Of a DNA stretch of 64,000 bases, positions 13,138-24,429 are shown one piece after another (the first letter of the stretch is position 1; each line of letters opens with the position of its first letter). The DNA is taken from assembly GCA_014529385.2 (NCBI GenBank), contig CM043967.1, positions 8,090,501 through 8,154,500 on the forward strand. Direction: 5' to 3'. The translations under genes and the position numbers were made by a program. This DNA is from Adiantum capillus-veneris. Its lineage: Eukaryota; Streptophyta; Polypodiopsida; Polypodiales; Pteridaceae. Below the pieces are notes generated by a model. The model saw only the letters and a program-made list of their open reading frames with translations, ran no database searches and was not told where the DNA came from.

Positions 13138-13647
13138 ATGAATTTGCAACAAGGAGCAGAAAGATTCCTAGGCCTTGAAGAGTTGAACGATCATTTTTGT
13201 GGGCCTCAACGAGATAGGCCAAGGGAAGAGTTTGACCCTATGTCTGATGTGCACCAAGGTGACTTTCTTATGCTTGTTCCGAGTGACACAGAAATCTATC
13301 CAGTGTGGCTTGCAATGGCTTTATCTGACATTGATAATGAGCCTACATCACCAAACTACAGAAAACTCTTGATTCAATATTGGGCACCTTGCGCGCGAAA
13401 AAGTCGGATGACAGATACTCAAGCTTACAGTAATTGTTGGAAGGGTTATTGGGCTGTCAACTATAAGGACCCACAAGTGTGGGAAACTGTAGATGCAATT
13501 ATTTGGTCCTGGATACCCAACAAAAAAGGACCATTTTCTAGAATAAAGATTCCAGAAAGGCATGCTCTAAAAGCCAAAGAAGGCCTCACTCGTGCACATC
13601 AACCACACTTGGATCAAAGTTTAGATATGGTATCAAATGTGGAGTAG
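13138..13647 (+). CDS. Unknown Trp-rich 169-aa protein
   Basis: An uninterrupted 169-codon frame from ATG 13,138 to TAG 13,645-13,647, among the longest frames in the first 15 kb and not made of repeats. I do not recognise it. Residues ~38-90 run G-D-F-L-M-L-V-P...P-V-W-L-A, then I-Q-Y-W-A-P, a pattern reminiscent of small beta-barrel chromatin-reader modules (BAH, Tudor or PWWP type), but too weak to name one. The second half carries W-K-G-Y-W, V-W-E-T and I-I-W-S-W-I-P, seven tryptophans in all. No signal peptide or membrane segment is evident. The start may be internal to a longer spliced gene, because the protein begins abruptly and no clear promoter is seen. It could be a transposon-derived or host gene fragment. 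The context (satellite on the left, Gypsy remnant on the right) does not help. Confidence 0.5.
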   Translation: MNLQQGAERFLGLEELNDHFCGPQRDRPREEFDPMSDVHQGDFLMLVPSDTEIYPVWLAMALSDIDNEPTSPNYRKLLIQYWAPCARKSRMTDTQAYSNCWKGYWAVNYKDPQVWETVDAIIWSWIPNKKGPFSRIKIPERHALKAKEGLTRAHQPHLDQSLDMVSNVE

Positions 13648-14047
13648 AATTATGTGGAGCTTCTATTGTGACTATACTAGTCAATTTTGTAAACAAAATC
13701 TTTTTTGTATCTTCCTTTGTTTTATGTAATTCGTAGTTATTATTCAAATCCATGTGTTGTACATCCTCTTGACTTTTGGTGTTTATCAACACCATAATCC
13801 TATGAGATTTTCACTTTATTTACTAACCACACACCTCAATTTTTCCCACTTTAAGTGGAGAATTCCCAAATTACATGAATCTAGTCGATTTGGAGATTCC
13901 CATAATGTGAGATTTTTACCAAAATACCTAGTATGGTCTTCAATGGTCAAAAGCTTAAGAAATTAGATGCTTTGTGTGTGTCCCAAAAAGTCTTCACAAA
14001 TTCCTATATAGGAGGGGAGCGAGCCCAAGTAGTAGGGGATGAGAGAG

Positions 14048-14128
<81 letters not shown>

Positions 14129-15376
14129 CACACTCACAAGCTTCCTTTGTACACAAGGGGAAAGAGGGACACATGTCAGCAGCTGCCTAGGCCAGATGCC
14201 CACAAGGTGTACTCAAATCCTATTGGATGGCCTTGGAGGGGGACCAATGAGAATTAGGCTAGAGTAAATTTAGTTTAATTAATTTAAAAACACTTAATAA
14301 AATAACCAATAAGAATTAAGCTCTCCAGAAGACTTTCGGACAGTCTCCCAAGGGGTCCAATGAGCATTTAGCAGCCCAATGGCTTGCCTGATTCCTATTG
14401 GCCAGGAGACAAAGGGGTCCATGTTTAATTGCATTTATTATTTACCTAAAGCTCTCACAAAAGGGGAAAGCGGGACACATGTGAGAAGGCTATCGCTTAT
14501 GCTCCTGAAATCCTATTGGCTAAGCATGGGGAGGTCAAATGAGGTGCTAGCAATAGAAAATAGCAAGAGGGGTCGACCAAGAGAGAGGGGGGGCTGATTT
14601 TTCAAAAGGAAATTATCCACACACACTCTCTCATGTGTGGAGTAAGTAAAATCTCTCTCTCTTCTCAAGCTTTAATGGAAAGCTTATCACCTACTTCAAG
14701 CTTGTGAGAAGGGAGGCCTACACCAACAACTCTTGGATTTGTGATGCAAATCCAACCAAGAGCCAAGCTTCAATGCATGATCATATCCTCTACCATGCTA
14801 ATTACTAAGCTAAGCTATGCTAATATGAGTGATTATGTGAGGAGATGTACATATTTCTCATAAGACTACTCCTTCTTCCTCTCAATCTACTCTCATACCC
14901 CGCTAGCTCTCACCATCTTTGAAGGTGTGTGAGGTCTTGGGTCTGAGACCGTGAGGGAATTGATGTTGTGTTTGATAAGTGTTTTGCTTAGTGCTTGAAG
15001 TTTCCATCTTCATTGCACTAGCTGTTATTGAAGGAACACAAAGAATTGTATTGCAAAATGTCTCTCTTGATGGGAGAAACCATAATACAAAGCCTTTTGG
15101 AGGGGGGACTAGCTCCATGAAAATCCAATCCTCAAATGTTGTCAATTGCTTAATTTCTCTCTCTTTTGAAGTATTGTTCATGCTATCTAACTAGGTGCTA
15201 TACTTTTTGTTGCTCTCTCCACCCAAGCACTCTTGTTATTCTCATTAGGAATCTATTCTAATGAAATGCTCACTATGTTCATGCTATTTTTTGCTGCACA
15301 CAAGTTACTAAACCATTAAATGTTACATGATCAAGATAAGGAAGTCCAATAAGAGTCTAAGAACAACCACCCTAGT
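13648..15376. other. Non-coding DNA with CCAAT cluster and (CA)n tract
   Basis: No supported gene. It contains a (CA)n tract (14,050-14,138), then seven CCAAT or ATTGG words between about 14,220 and 14,520, CT-rich tracts (14,640-14,670, 14,870-14,890) and repeated AAGCTT words. The region could be a decayed LTR or promoter, but no LTR partner is visible. Short frames on both strands look like chance. Confidence 0.6.
14050..14138. repeat. (CA)n microsatellite
   Basis: About 36 CA units, ending in three CACACT/CACTCA variants. Its overlapping frames of poly-His-Thr or poly-Cys-Val are artefacts. Confidence 0.98.
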
Positions 15377-16099
15377 ATGGAAACAATGGAGAGTCTCGAT
15401 GAGAGAGAAGATGAAGAGTTCTTATATAACTATTTGGAGTATATAGAGGTTCAAGAAGATGTCAATAATGAGTATTCCAAAGATCCGAGTGACTTGGAGA
15501 AAACATCTATCGATATAAGGTTTTATGATCTTCTAAATCAAAAACCAAGGTGCCTATATCACTATGGATTGGACGGGGTAATAAGATTATGCATTGCCCC
15601 CAAGGAATACAAAGACTATCTCTCAGAGGCACACATGCAAAGGGTAGGACCTCACTACTCACTAGAAACGACCTACCATCAATTGAAATGTCTTGGAGTG
15701 TGCTGGCAAGTCATGCACAGAGATGTTCATTGATATATGAAATTTGTGAGCATTGTTGAGCCATTCAACTTGTGGAATACGCCACACTTTTCCAAGTAGC
15801 AGTCGCACCCAAGTGGAGCCAATATTTGGTAAACTACCTAACTACCCAAACATTTGCAGAAAATGTATCAAAGGAGAGGCCAAAGACTACACTCTTATAG
15901 GAGACTAACTCTATAATAAAGGAAAGGATAATTAGCTTTTGGTTATGGGCAACCAAGAGAAAATATTTGCTTATTTTAGAGAAAGCACAGTCAAGAATAG
16001 TGGGGGGCATTTCTTAGCTGATAAGACAAACTAACCAACTTAGCAGCAGGAATATGGTGGCCAACATTGCACATGGACGCTAACAAATATGTCAAAAGT

Positions 16100-17176
16100 T
16101 GTGATGAGTGCCAACGAATTCAAGTAATGATAAAACGCAATGAGATGCCATTGCGGCCAATGATGGGGGCTAGGGATTTTTCCAAGTGGGGATTGGACTT
16201 TGTTGGACCAATTGTACCATTGGCATATCACTCTCATACACAATACATCTGTCACCACAGATTATCTCAGTGCGTTGAGGCTAAATCTACACAAAAGGCA
16301 GATGCATGGACAACTAAACAATTTTTGTATGAAAAGGTGTTTGTAAGGTGTGGTTTAGCAATTGAAATTTCTAGTGATAGAGGGAAGCATTTCATTAATG
16401 AAATCATTAAAAACCTCCTAGAGGAATTCATAGTTATCCATAAGAAATAGGTTTCCTATCACCCACAAGCCAATGGTCAAGCTAAGGTCACCACTAACAA
16501 GACACTATGCATGGTTTAACAAAAATTATAGCAGATTCAAGGATGGATTGGGATCAGAAGTTACATTTAGTCTTATGGGAATATCGATTGCCATATAAAA
16601 TAACGATAGGAAAAACACCTTTTAACATGGTGTTTGGTTGTGATGAGTGCCAACGAATTCAAGTAATGATAAAACGCAATGAGATGCCATTGCGGCCAAT
16701 GACAGGGGCTAGGGATTTTTCCAAGTGGGGATTGGACTTTGTTGGACCAATTGTACCATTGGCATATCACTCTCATACACAATACATCTGTCACCACAGA
16801 TTATCTCAGCGCGTTGAGGCTAAATCTACACAAAAGGCAGATGCATGGACAACTAAACAATTTTTGTATGAAAAGGTGTTTGTAAGGTGTGGTTTAGCAA
16901 TTGAAATTTCTAGTGATAGAGGGAAGCATTTCATTAATGAAATCATTAAAAACCTCCTAGAGGAATTCATAGTTATCCATAAGAAATAGGTTTCCTATCA
17001 CCCACAAGCCAATGGTCAAGCTAAGGTCACCACTAACAAGACACTATGCATGGTTTAACAAAAATTATAGCAGATTCAAGGATGGATTGGGATCAGAAGT
17101 TACATTTAGTCTTATGGGAATATCGATTGCCATATAAAATAACGATAGGAACAACACCTTTTAACATGGTGTTTGG
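16100..17176 (+). repeat. 539-bp tandem duplication inside integrase
   Basis: The segment beginning TTGTGATGAGTGCCAA near 16,099 and ending GTGTTTGG at 16,637 is followed directly by a second copy ending at 17,176 (offset 539). I see only a few differences, for example GATGGGGG versus GACAGGGG, CAGTGCG versus CAGCGCG, and AGGAAAAAC versus AGGAACAAC. The duplication starts in the H2C2/core linker and ends at the start of the integrase C-terminal domain. The copies are much closer to each other than to the related element at 40 kb, so it arose after the element decayed. Confidence 0.95.
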
Positions 17177-17735
17177 ACTCAATGCCATACTACCCATGGA
17201 ATTCTTTATCCCAACCCTGAGAATTGCAAAAAAAATATGAGTGGACAGGGAATGAACCGCCTTCAAATTTTTTGATGACCTAGAAAAGTTAGATGAGCTA
17301 CGTCTCAAATAGGTAGTATCCATCTGTGCAAGCAAACAAAGATAGAAAGAGTTCTTTGATAAGCATGGTGAAAAAAAATCAATTCAAATTGGGTACTACG
17401 TCTTAGTGTATACCCTGAGACAACATGATAGGAAATTAAAAAAAGTGAGGGATGGGTCCATTTGTGAGTAAAGATCTACCACCAAGTGGAGCTGTTGAAC
17501 TTGCTGCATTAGAGAGAGAAATGATGCCTAATTGGCTTAGTGGATGCAGGATCAAGAAATATCATATGCCATTAACCAAGGATATGCTACAAAAGATCCA
17601 CATGAAAAAACAACGTGAAAAATAAAAGGGTAAAGTAGTAGAAGAAGCTCAAGAAAAAGCTAAGGAGCGCATTGCAAGACACAAAGCTCTACTACAACAA
17701 CAACAACAACTAAAAGACCACTATGGATAAACACA

Positions 17736-18003
17736 GTGGCTCTAACAGAGATGGAAGGAGATTGGGTGGGTGATTTTATTATTCAACTTAAAGTGGGAAG
17801 CAACCAAGTACTGGAAAACATACTAGTAGATTTAGGAGCCCAGGGGAATGTGACTCAAGCACAAGGCATGGCCATAATACCTGTGCAAATTGGCTCCATG
17901 GTTTTCCGACACAAATTTTTTGTGGTAAAAAATTCTCACACAAACCACCAATTGCTGCTTGGCTAGCCATGGCAAAGAACCTACAATGTCAAGATTGATT
18001 GGT
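17736..18003 (+). pseudogene. Retropepsin-like domain downstream of integrase, copy A (decayed)
   Basis: About 90 codons matching the better preserved copy at 41,436-41,933: K-V-G-S-N-Q..., then D-L-G-A-Q-G-N in place of D-S-G-A-Q-A-N, then L-L-L-G-(stop)-P-W and K-I-D-W. The D-S/T-G catalytic triplet of aspartic proteases has become D-L-G, so this copy would be inactive. It lies behind a Lys/Glu-rich linker with a (CAA)5 Gln run (17,697-17,711) after the integrase, and one frameshift separates it from the integrase frame. Confidence 0.7.
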
Positions 18004-18165
18004 GACAAGAAGCAGTTCAACTCCACCATATGAATGGTCTTCAGGACATTACATTCCCTCACCCAACGAAAACATCCAAGGGTGTTTCAACCAAGGACGT
18101 TAACCTGAAGATTGACAGCTACACTCAACTAAAGACTGGCGGAATGCGAAAAGAAAGAAATCCTA

Positions 18166-19033
18166 TGTAGTCATTCTCTGATTAAGAAAAACCTGTAATT
18201 TCATTTGTAAATACTTGGGGCTTGCAGAAGTTTCCAATTTTGTATTTTATTTTTGCCATTAGACTGAGTAGGATTTCACTTTGGAACATGAGGTACTGTA
18301 TTTGGAAGGTATATATACCAAATTTTGACCTTAATGAAAAACCCTTTGTTCAGTTTTATGAAGTGTCTGTGAGAAGCGTATTCTGTGTACGAGAGAGAGT
18401 GAGAGTTTATCTTGACGCTACGTGCACACTGGTGGTCGTAATTGAGTGTGGAGAAGTGCAGTGTGTTGCCCCCGGAGAGAGCTACGCTCCAACACCTACA
18501 TTGTGCGTGTACGGCCCGGCTTTGCGAGATTGAACCGCGAGCTATTTCTAGTGATTAGGTAAGCAAACGCTATCTGTTTTCACATTTCAGCATATCCACG
18601 TGTTCGTATTGAGTAGAGCTACACATTAGGCACCTTAGTTTTTAGAAATGTCGACCTACAAAAAAACTGTCAGACATCCTATGTGATTCTGCACCGGGTG
18701 TTTTTGGGTAGGATTTTGGGTCACGGACCTTAGGGAGAGTGGCCTATTGGTGTTAATAGGATATCCCTCAAGTTTCATAGCATTTTGAGAACGTCTGATG
18801 GGTATTTGGCTCATGGAAGCGTTGTAGGAAATCTCCTCCAGTATACTTTTGAAGGCTGTAACTTAGACATTGGGTAGAGACATCTGTAGGAAGTATTCAA
18901 TAGTCGGTCGAGTGTAGGTTGACACCCTATGCTTGCTTCCACGTGCTTGCGGGTCGAGCTTCGTCCTTAGCTGACAAATCTTGTTAGGTGAGTTCTCGCT
19001 GTGTTGACGTCCGTCGCAGCATATCCTCCAACA
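18166..19033 (+). mobile_element. Gypsy LTR (single copy, between remnant A and element B)
   Basis: The right end is firm: ...CTCCAACA is followed at 19,035 by a Tat/Athila-type primer-binding site. The left end is set at TGTAGTCATTCTC (18,166) because a purine-rich tract GCGAAAAGAAAGAAA (18,146-18,160), a plausible polypurine tract, precedes it. Length ~868 bp. A palindromic TATA box, GGTATATATACC, sits at 18,309-18,320 and the half-site AGACATCCTA at about 18,672. The LTR seems to serve both as 3' LTR of remnant A and 5' LTR of element B. I could not find a matching LTR downstream of element B. Confidence 0.65.
18309..18320 (+). promoter_or_regulatory. LTR TATA box
   Basis: GGTATATATACC about 145 bp into the LTR and followed by transcribed-looking sequence; the obvious core promoter candidate of this LTR. 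Inferred from position only. Confidence 0.5.
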
Positions 19034-19034
19034 T

Positions 19035-19053
19035 TGGCGCCGCTGCCGGGGAC
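19035..19053 (+). other. Primer-binding site, Tat/Athila type
   Basis: TGGCGCCGCTGCCGGGGAC directly after the LTR. It differs at one base from the TGGCGCCGTTGCCGGGGA word that follows the 5' LTR of many plant Tat/Athila Gypsy elements. It fixes the LTR end and the plus orientation of the element. Confidence 0.85.
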
Positions 19054-19551
19054 AAAAACCCAAGGTAGGTGACCGAGACTAGTCCTTGAGGATAGGTATT
19101 CGCTGGCTTGCCAGAGTCTTATTTTACATTTAGATAGGATCAGAGAGTGGTGGATTCTCTAAGTCTTGGGAGGAGTCTAGGGAGCGTGTGTCTGGCTTAG
19201 ATCCTTCGACTTAGGTAGTATTAGTTAGGTTGTGGTGTGGAGAGTAGGAATGGAGTGGTAGATGCGGTGAGAAGATATCTTGAGAGTCCGTGGGAGGCCA
19301 GGAAGCAACTGAGACACCAAAATCCCCATCTCACATGATGATTAGGAGTAGGGTAAGTAGGACATCATGATTTATGATCTTAAGCACTTCATGCATGTTA
19401 TATTTGCTATTAGGCTCATCAAAGAGCTGTAAAGGATGGTAAATTGTGTTTAGAAGCTGAATTGAAGTCATAAAGTTTCTGTGAGTATTGCTGAGAGATT
19501 TGCAGAGCATAGGGAAGCCCACTGATAGAGAAAAAATAAATTTTAAGGCAG

Positions 19552-19577
19552 TAGATATCCTACGCGTAGGATGTCTA
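19552..19577. repeat. 26-bp palindrome, leader B, site 1
   Basis: Arms TAGATATCCTACG and CGTAGGATGTCTA around a central ACGCGT. The single mismatch (T in the left arm against G in the right) would still be a G-U pair in RNA. Confidence 0.9.
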
Positions 19578-19927
19578 CAGGGTGACCTGGCAGAAATTTG
19601 GAGAATCTGAGTTGGCCAGAGTTTTTAGAAGGTAGGTTTTACCCTATTTTCACCTGGAAAGTGGAAGATTGACCATATCTTGATAGATTGTGGCCAAAAG
19701 ACAGGAATTGCCAGACATCCTACCCAAATTGTGCCAAGGCATAATTTTGAGACCAAAACCATAGGAGCAAATTGGAGTTTAAGCAGACTTTAGCATTTTT
19801 TATTGAAAAAAGCTAGAATAGCTAAGTTTGGGGTCTTTTGACATTCAAACTCAGATCTAAACACACCAGTGAGCTTAGAACATCAAGGAAAGGCTGTGGA
19901 CTAAGTTGGGTTAAATTCTGTTGCAAA

Positions 19928-19951
19928 AGACATCCTACGCGTAGGATGTCT
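19928..19951. repeat. 24-bp perfect palindrome, leader B, site 2
   Basis: AGACATCCTACG followed by its exact reverse complement CGTAGGATGTCT; no spacer. Confidence 0.97.
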
Positions 19952-20232
19952 AATGCATGATTAAAAGCCCAAAACTGATATTTAAGACATACCAGGCTCT
20001 CATACAGCCTTAGACAAGCCTCCTAGTCAAGTTTGGTCCAATTTGGAGTTGCTTTGACTGGTGAATTCATCAGAATGGACATTAGGATTCTGAAACAGAT
20101 TTCTGATCAGTTGACCAGCTTATAGGTGTCCAAACCAAAAAGTAAGAACAACTGTGAGCCCAGCACATCAAGGGAAAGCTATATTGCAAATTTTAGCTGA
20201 AATAGAGTAACGCATAGGATGTCTACATGGTC

Positions 20233-20322
20233 AATTTTTTGAACAATATTAAACTGTGGACATATCGGGAGGTTCTAATTTTTTTGAACAATATTAAACT
20301 GTGGACATATCGGGAGGTTCCA
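20233..20322. repeat. 45-bp tandem duplication in leader B
   Basis: AATTTTTTGAACAATATTAA... at 20,233 recurs at 20,277 with one extra T; both copies end GGGAGGTTC. Confidence 0.9.
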
Positions 20323-20665
20323 GAACTTCTTTCAAAAGTGAAATTAGACTTTGTTTGACCTTTTGACGGAGCAAAGATGGAATTAAGACTTTACCTCTAG
20401 ACTGACAAACACTTGGGTGGTGTACAGTTCAAGATTAGTGGACTTCATCAAGAACGTCAGAAGTGTATAGAGTACAGTAGTGGTTGGGATTAACCCTCCA
20501 GTTATACCAATCATTACTAAGACCACCTCTAGTGGTTAAATGCATTGATTTGATTGTGCCGAAATTAAATGCTTGTGTACAGGTATATTCAGCACCAGCA
20601 AGGCAAGAAGTTGTGCTGAAACTGATCCCTTGCCAGGTGAGTGGTTGGATTTGTGATAAATTGCA

Positions 20666-22549
20666 TTGCTAAGTTTGATGAATTTAAGATCAAGAAGACA
20701 CATTCCTAGAGACCAAAAAGTGGCAGGTGATCAGGGTAGCTTAGTATCCACCACTGAGGAGAGTGTGACTCAGGCAAAGCTAGATCCATTAGCCCCAATC
20801 ATTGAGGAAGGAAGTGGTACTGACACTTCATCAGACAAGTCCTTCTTCATGATGGGTAGTCAACAGCCAGGAGGTTTCTCCGGTGAATGACCAATGATAG
20901 GAGGAAGCACCTCCCAAAACCCTTTGAACAAGGCCAAGTTCACTATCATCTTCTTAGAAGGAACAAACTCTCGGGGAGCCCTAGTTTATTCTGACTATGG
21001 AGGACGCAAGTGTATTTGTATAGAGGAACGGCCTTCTCAGAGACTGGAGATAATTCAAGTCTATGATGATGGAGATAGATTCCAAGATGAAAAGGGGAAC
21101 CACTATCTGATAGCTAGCAACCTTGAGGATTACAACATGTATGGAGATAATGTGGCAAAAGGAAAAATGGTCTCAGAAACTCAAGAGCTGCCTCCTAAAA
21201 TTGATCGACTTGGAGCTCTTTTTATGTATGATAAAAAAACAACCAGAGTCTTTACCTATAATGAGAATGTGGGAATTTACAAGCATGAGAGCGAGGGAGT
21301 AGTCTCTTATTTTCGATGCAAAGAACCCTACCCAAATGAATTAAGCAATGGCAAGGTTCTTTACTTGTTCTCTTATGAAATTGCTATGGGGAAGGATATC
21401 ATTTTTGTTGACAGGTACGGGCGAGATTACAAACGAATTCTGCCAAAGGAGGTAGATAAGGCAACAGTTCCAGAAACTTCAACATATGCCCCCGAAGAAG
21501 TACCAAGGTTCACCTATACCCCTAGTAAGTCAACAAATCCATTTTCAAATGAGTACGACGCAACATCACATTCTAACTGACAACAGACGTTCAACTACCA
21601 GAACCAACAGGAAACCCAACCATCATTGTAGGCATGGCTTCAACAAAGTGCGACATTAGAACCAGACCAAAACAGAGGTGTTTATCCAGCCGCGTGAGGG
21701 CTAAGAGATTTACAAGAACCACCACTCCATTCACAGTATCAAGGTGAGAGTAAGCCTACAACCCATAGAACGAGAACAAAGAGAACGAGTTCAGAGAGAT
21801 GAACCACCTCTTGCAAGAACCGTCAGAAATTATGGCTTAGTAGCACCTCTGGGAGAGGAACCCTCCCACTACCAAAGGCTAGAGGATGTATATCGAGTAG
21901 GACGAGGAGAACCAATGATGATATTTGTAGATCATCGTAGAATTAGACCTTCTCAGGTGCAAAAATGGGTAAACAAGAAATAGACGGGACACAGAGATCC
22001 TAGGGATCATGTAGCAGCCTTCGTGTGTGTAATTAGAGCCGAAGAAGTCTTGGACTTCCCTACTCAATTTGCAGGGTTTGGACTTACCCTAGAAGAGGAT
22101 GCCGCCACTTGGTTTGATTCTGTAGAGCGTAGAGATTTTGAGTCTATGGAGGAGGTTTTTGACGAGTTTATTGAGGAATTCTCACAAAGGGCGATAGCTC
22201 ATAATACAGTCTCACAAATCCATAGATTCAAACAGAAATAAGGGGAATCAGTGTGAAAGGCAGCCTACGACTAAAGAGATATGTGAAGTTCTGCCCTGTG
22301 GAAGAACTGCCAACCGAGTCCAGACTTATGCTTATATTTATTCAAGGACTGAGAAACGCAGATCTCCAGAAGGACTTACATATGAAGAGGAGCACAACGT
22401 TAAATGAGTTAACTAAGGAAGCTCTTTACCTTGTAGACAATTGTGCGGTCTATAAGGAGAGTGAATTCCAGGATCTTGATGACGATTCATCCTCACAAAA
22501 CAACAAAGTGGAAGCAAGTCTGCTAAGACAACACCGAAAGGAGAAGTAG
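20666..22549 (+). pseudogene. Gag of element B (decayed)
   Basis: Frames at 20,666-20,890, 20,894-21,580, 21,744-21,983, 22,023-22,241 and 22,253-22,549 read as one ancestral Gag broken by stops and shifts. The first ~300 codons (P-N-E-L-S-N-G-K-V-L-Y-L-F; S-T-N-P-F-S-N-E-Y-D) match the second copy at 56,876-57,340. The part from 22,023 has the look of the retrotransposon gag (capsid) domain: D-A-A-T-W-F-D-S-V, F-I-E-E-F, then L-M-L-I-F-I-Q-G-L-R. The N-terminal part has no domain I can name. Confidence 0.75.
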
Positions 22550-22619
22550 TTGTAAGCCAAGAGAAGCTTGTGGATGAAGTGCTAAAAAAAAAAATGTATG
22601 CCAAGCCTCAGGCTAAGTA

Positions 22620-23285
22620 GCCAAAGTGGTGTGCTATTGAACCAAAATGGACAAACCATGTGAGGGAGCAATGCTATTATAACAAGGGATATGTGAGAGA
22701 GTGACCATATGCTCCCCAAGCTCAGGTAGCATCTCCTCAAATCCCACCGATGCCTAGGTATCAAGCAGGTAACCTACCAGGACCGGTAGGAGTTGAAAGA
22801 CCACAACTAGTATTAGGGCAAAAAACACCTCTACTAGGAGTACGACTGGTTAGCATAAGATACACACTAACGGTAAACAAACTATAAGAGAAGGCTTTGG
22901 TACCTATGCATGCATATTATGAAGATCCCAATGGGTATGCAACAAATCTTGTCTATTATCCACCGAAAGAACCTAAAACTCAAGAACATTAGAGCATGAT
23001 TGGAAGTACAGGACCACCAACAGCTGCCCAGGCTGCAGGAGAAGGAAGATACATCTTGGATGAACGAACACTGTTGTTCATAGCCAACGGAGGCATGGGC
23101 GGCAGAGGCATGCTTACCAACAGAGAGGAGCTCAAGGAGCACCTCAACAGCCTAAAAGACCCTGCTACAAGTGTGGCGGAGATCATTAGCTAAGGGACTG
23201 TCCTCACGACGATGAAATCATTAGAGTCAACGCGTATTGCACCGAGTGTGGAATTACTCACTTGATTCCTGATTGCCCTAAGAAC
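22620..23285 (+). pseudogene. Gag C-terminus with two CCHC zinc knuckles
   Basis: Continuation of Gag. C-Y-Y-N-K-G-Y-V-R-E at about 22,670-22,700 is shared with the last bases of the window. Two zinc knuckles follow: C-Y-K-C-G-G-D-H-(stop)-L-R-D-C (about 23,163-23,204) and C-T-E-C-G-I-T-H-L-I-P-D-C (about 23,240-23,278). The first is cut by a TAG right after its His. The knuckles would bind genomic RNA during packaging. Confidence 0.7.
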
Positions 23286-24420
23286 CCGAGCAAGCAAGCA
23301 AAAAGTACTTTGAACATGCTGGAAGCAGTGCCATCCACTGGGGGGTCAGAAAAAGAAACAGTAATACCTATTCAGGCAGTCACACGGGCACAAGCTCAAA
23401 GAAGGACAAACAAACCCATAGTTGAAGAGCCAAAGACCGATACCCCTAGTGCAGAAATGAAAAATCAAAGAAGCACTTGGAAAGCTAGAAAGGCTCGTAT
23501 GAAAGCTAGGAGAGAACAAGAGCAAACGGCTCTATCCGAGGAGTTAAAATACACAAAGGATAGATTGGAGCGGTTAGAGGATTAACTAGTTTAAGTTCAC
23601 ACACTACTGCAACCATAGGGCCCAAGGAAATAGTGGAACCCAAAAGTGTAGGATCAGGAGGATCAGTACTGGTAGAAAAAGTAAATGAGCAGCTTGACGC
23701 ACTTTTACAAGCATACGAAGCCAGACTCAAAAACAACCAAAACCAAGAGCAAAGATGGATGACTTATCCATTTGCAGAACTAGAGAAACAGAGGTTGGAA
23801 ATGTGTTGAAAGATGATTGAAACAGCCTAATCCTTGATAGAAAATCCACTTGGTAAACCTGCAAGTTGGCATGAGGTGCCAGCTCCAACCCCTATCACAC
23901 CAACTCTAGAGAAACAAGCAGACACGAAGGAGGGACTCACTACTGCCTGAGTGTCTAGGAGAGAACCTATCATAGTGTCAAATATAACGGGTGAGACAAT
24001 TGATGGATTCCAACCCAAAACATCAGTGGAGATAGGTAAAGATTGTGATAGTCTAGATGACCTGTGGAAGCAAATCCGAAAGCAAATGAAGCTAATGGGG
24101 TAAACTACCAAGTAAATTACATTGGGAAGGGGAAAAATGAAATCTTACCTCCCATTGAAGAATTTGAGGCAAGATCACAAATGAAATTTTATATGCATTC
24201 ACAAGGGGGGGACCAGGGGTCAATTAGTTCGGGGAACAGCCAACCAGACTCGCTTAAAACCCTACCCTCTTATCTAGGGGAATATGAAACTAAGTATGAA
24301 GTGAGAGCAATCCCATCTCAAAGACTTTCTCCTAACAGAATGATGGATTCACAAGGATTGATTGAGTTATTGTCCACACTGGTGGCATGCACAATCACAT
24401 TAGCCGAACTCCTGAGGTTA
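23286..24420 (+). pseudogene. Gag-PR linker region
   Basis: Charged, low-complexity translation (K/R/E-rich A-R-K-A-R-M-K-A-R-R-E-Q-E-Q at about 23,480-23,530) in fragments up to 120 codons. It connects the zinc knuckles to the protease of element B; no domain recognised. Confidence 0.5.
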
Positions 24421-24429
24421 TGACCAAAC

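Larger units (their letters stand above)
15377..18165 (+). pseudogene. Gypsy pol remnant A: RT/RNase H deleted, integrase retained
   Basis: The first ~55 codons (15,377-15,545) match the acidic region just before RT in the larger copy at 25,225-25,470 (shared pattern E-E-F-Y-N...D-I-K/R-F-Y-D). This is joined directly to an H2C2 integrase zinc-binding module (15,550-15,770), so the whole RT and RNase H region is missing. A second H2C2-like module follows (about 15,880-16,110, frameshifted), then the integrase core (D in G-L-D-F-V-G-P, D in S-S-D-R-G-K-H-F). The third catalytic position, Glu in the intact relative (N-G-Q-A-E), is Lys here (AAG 16,484-16,486 and again 17,023-17,025). Stops and frameshifts abound, and 539 bp are duplicated in tandem. 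It ends in a retropepsin-like segment before the LTR at 18,166. Confidence 0.85.
19054..20665 (+). other. Element B leader with palindromes
   Basis: About 1.6 kb of untranslated leader between PBS and gag. It carries two near-perfect palindromes (listed separately), half-sites at about 19,713 and 20,210, and a 45-bp tandem duplication. No reading frame is supported. Confidence 0.7.

Noticed and set aside
13933-14257. Poly-His/Thr and poly-Cys/Val frames over (CA)n (also 62,968-63,241)
   Set aside because: Pure microsatellite translation.
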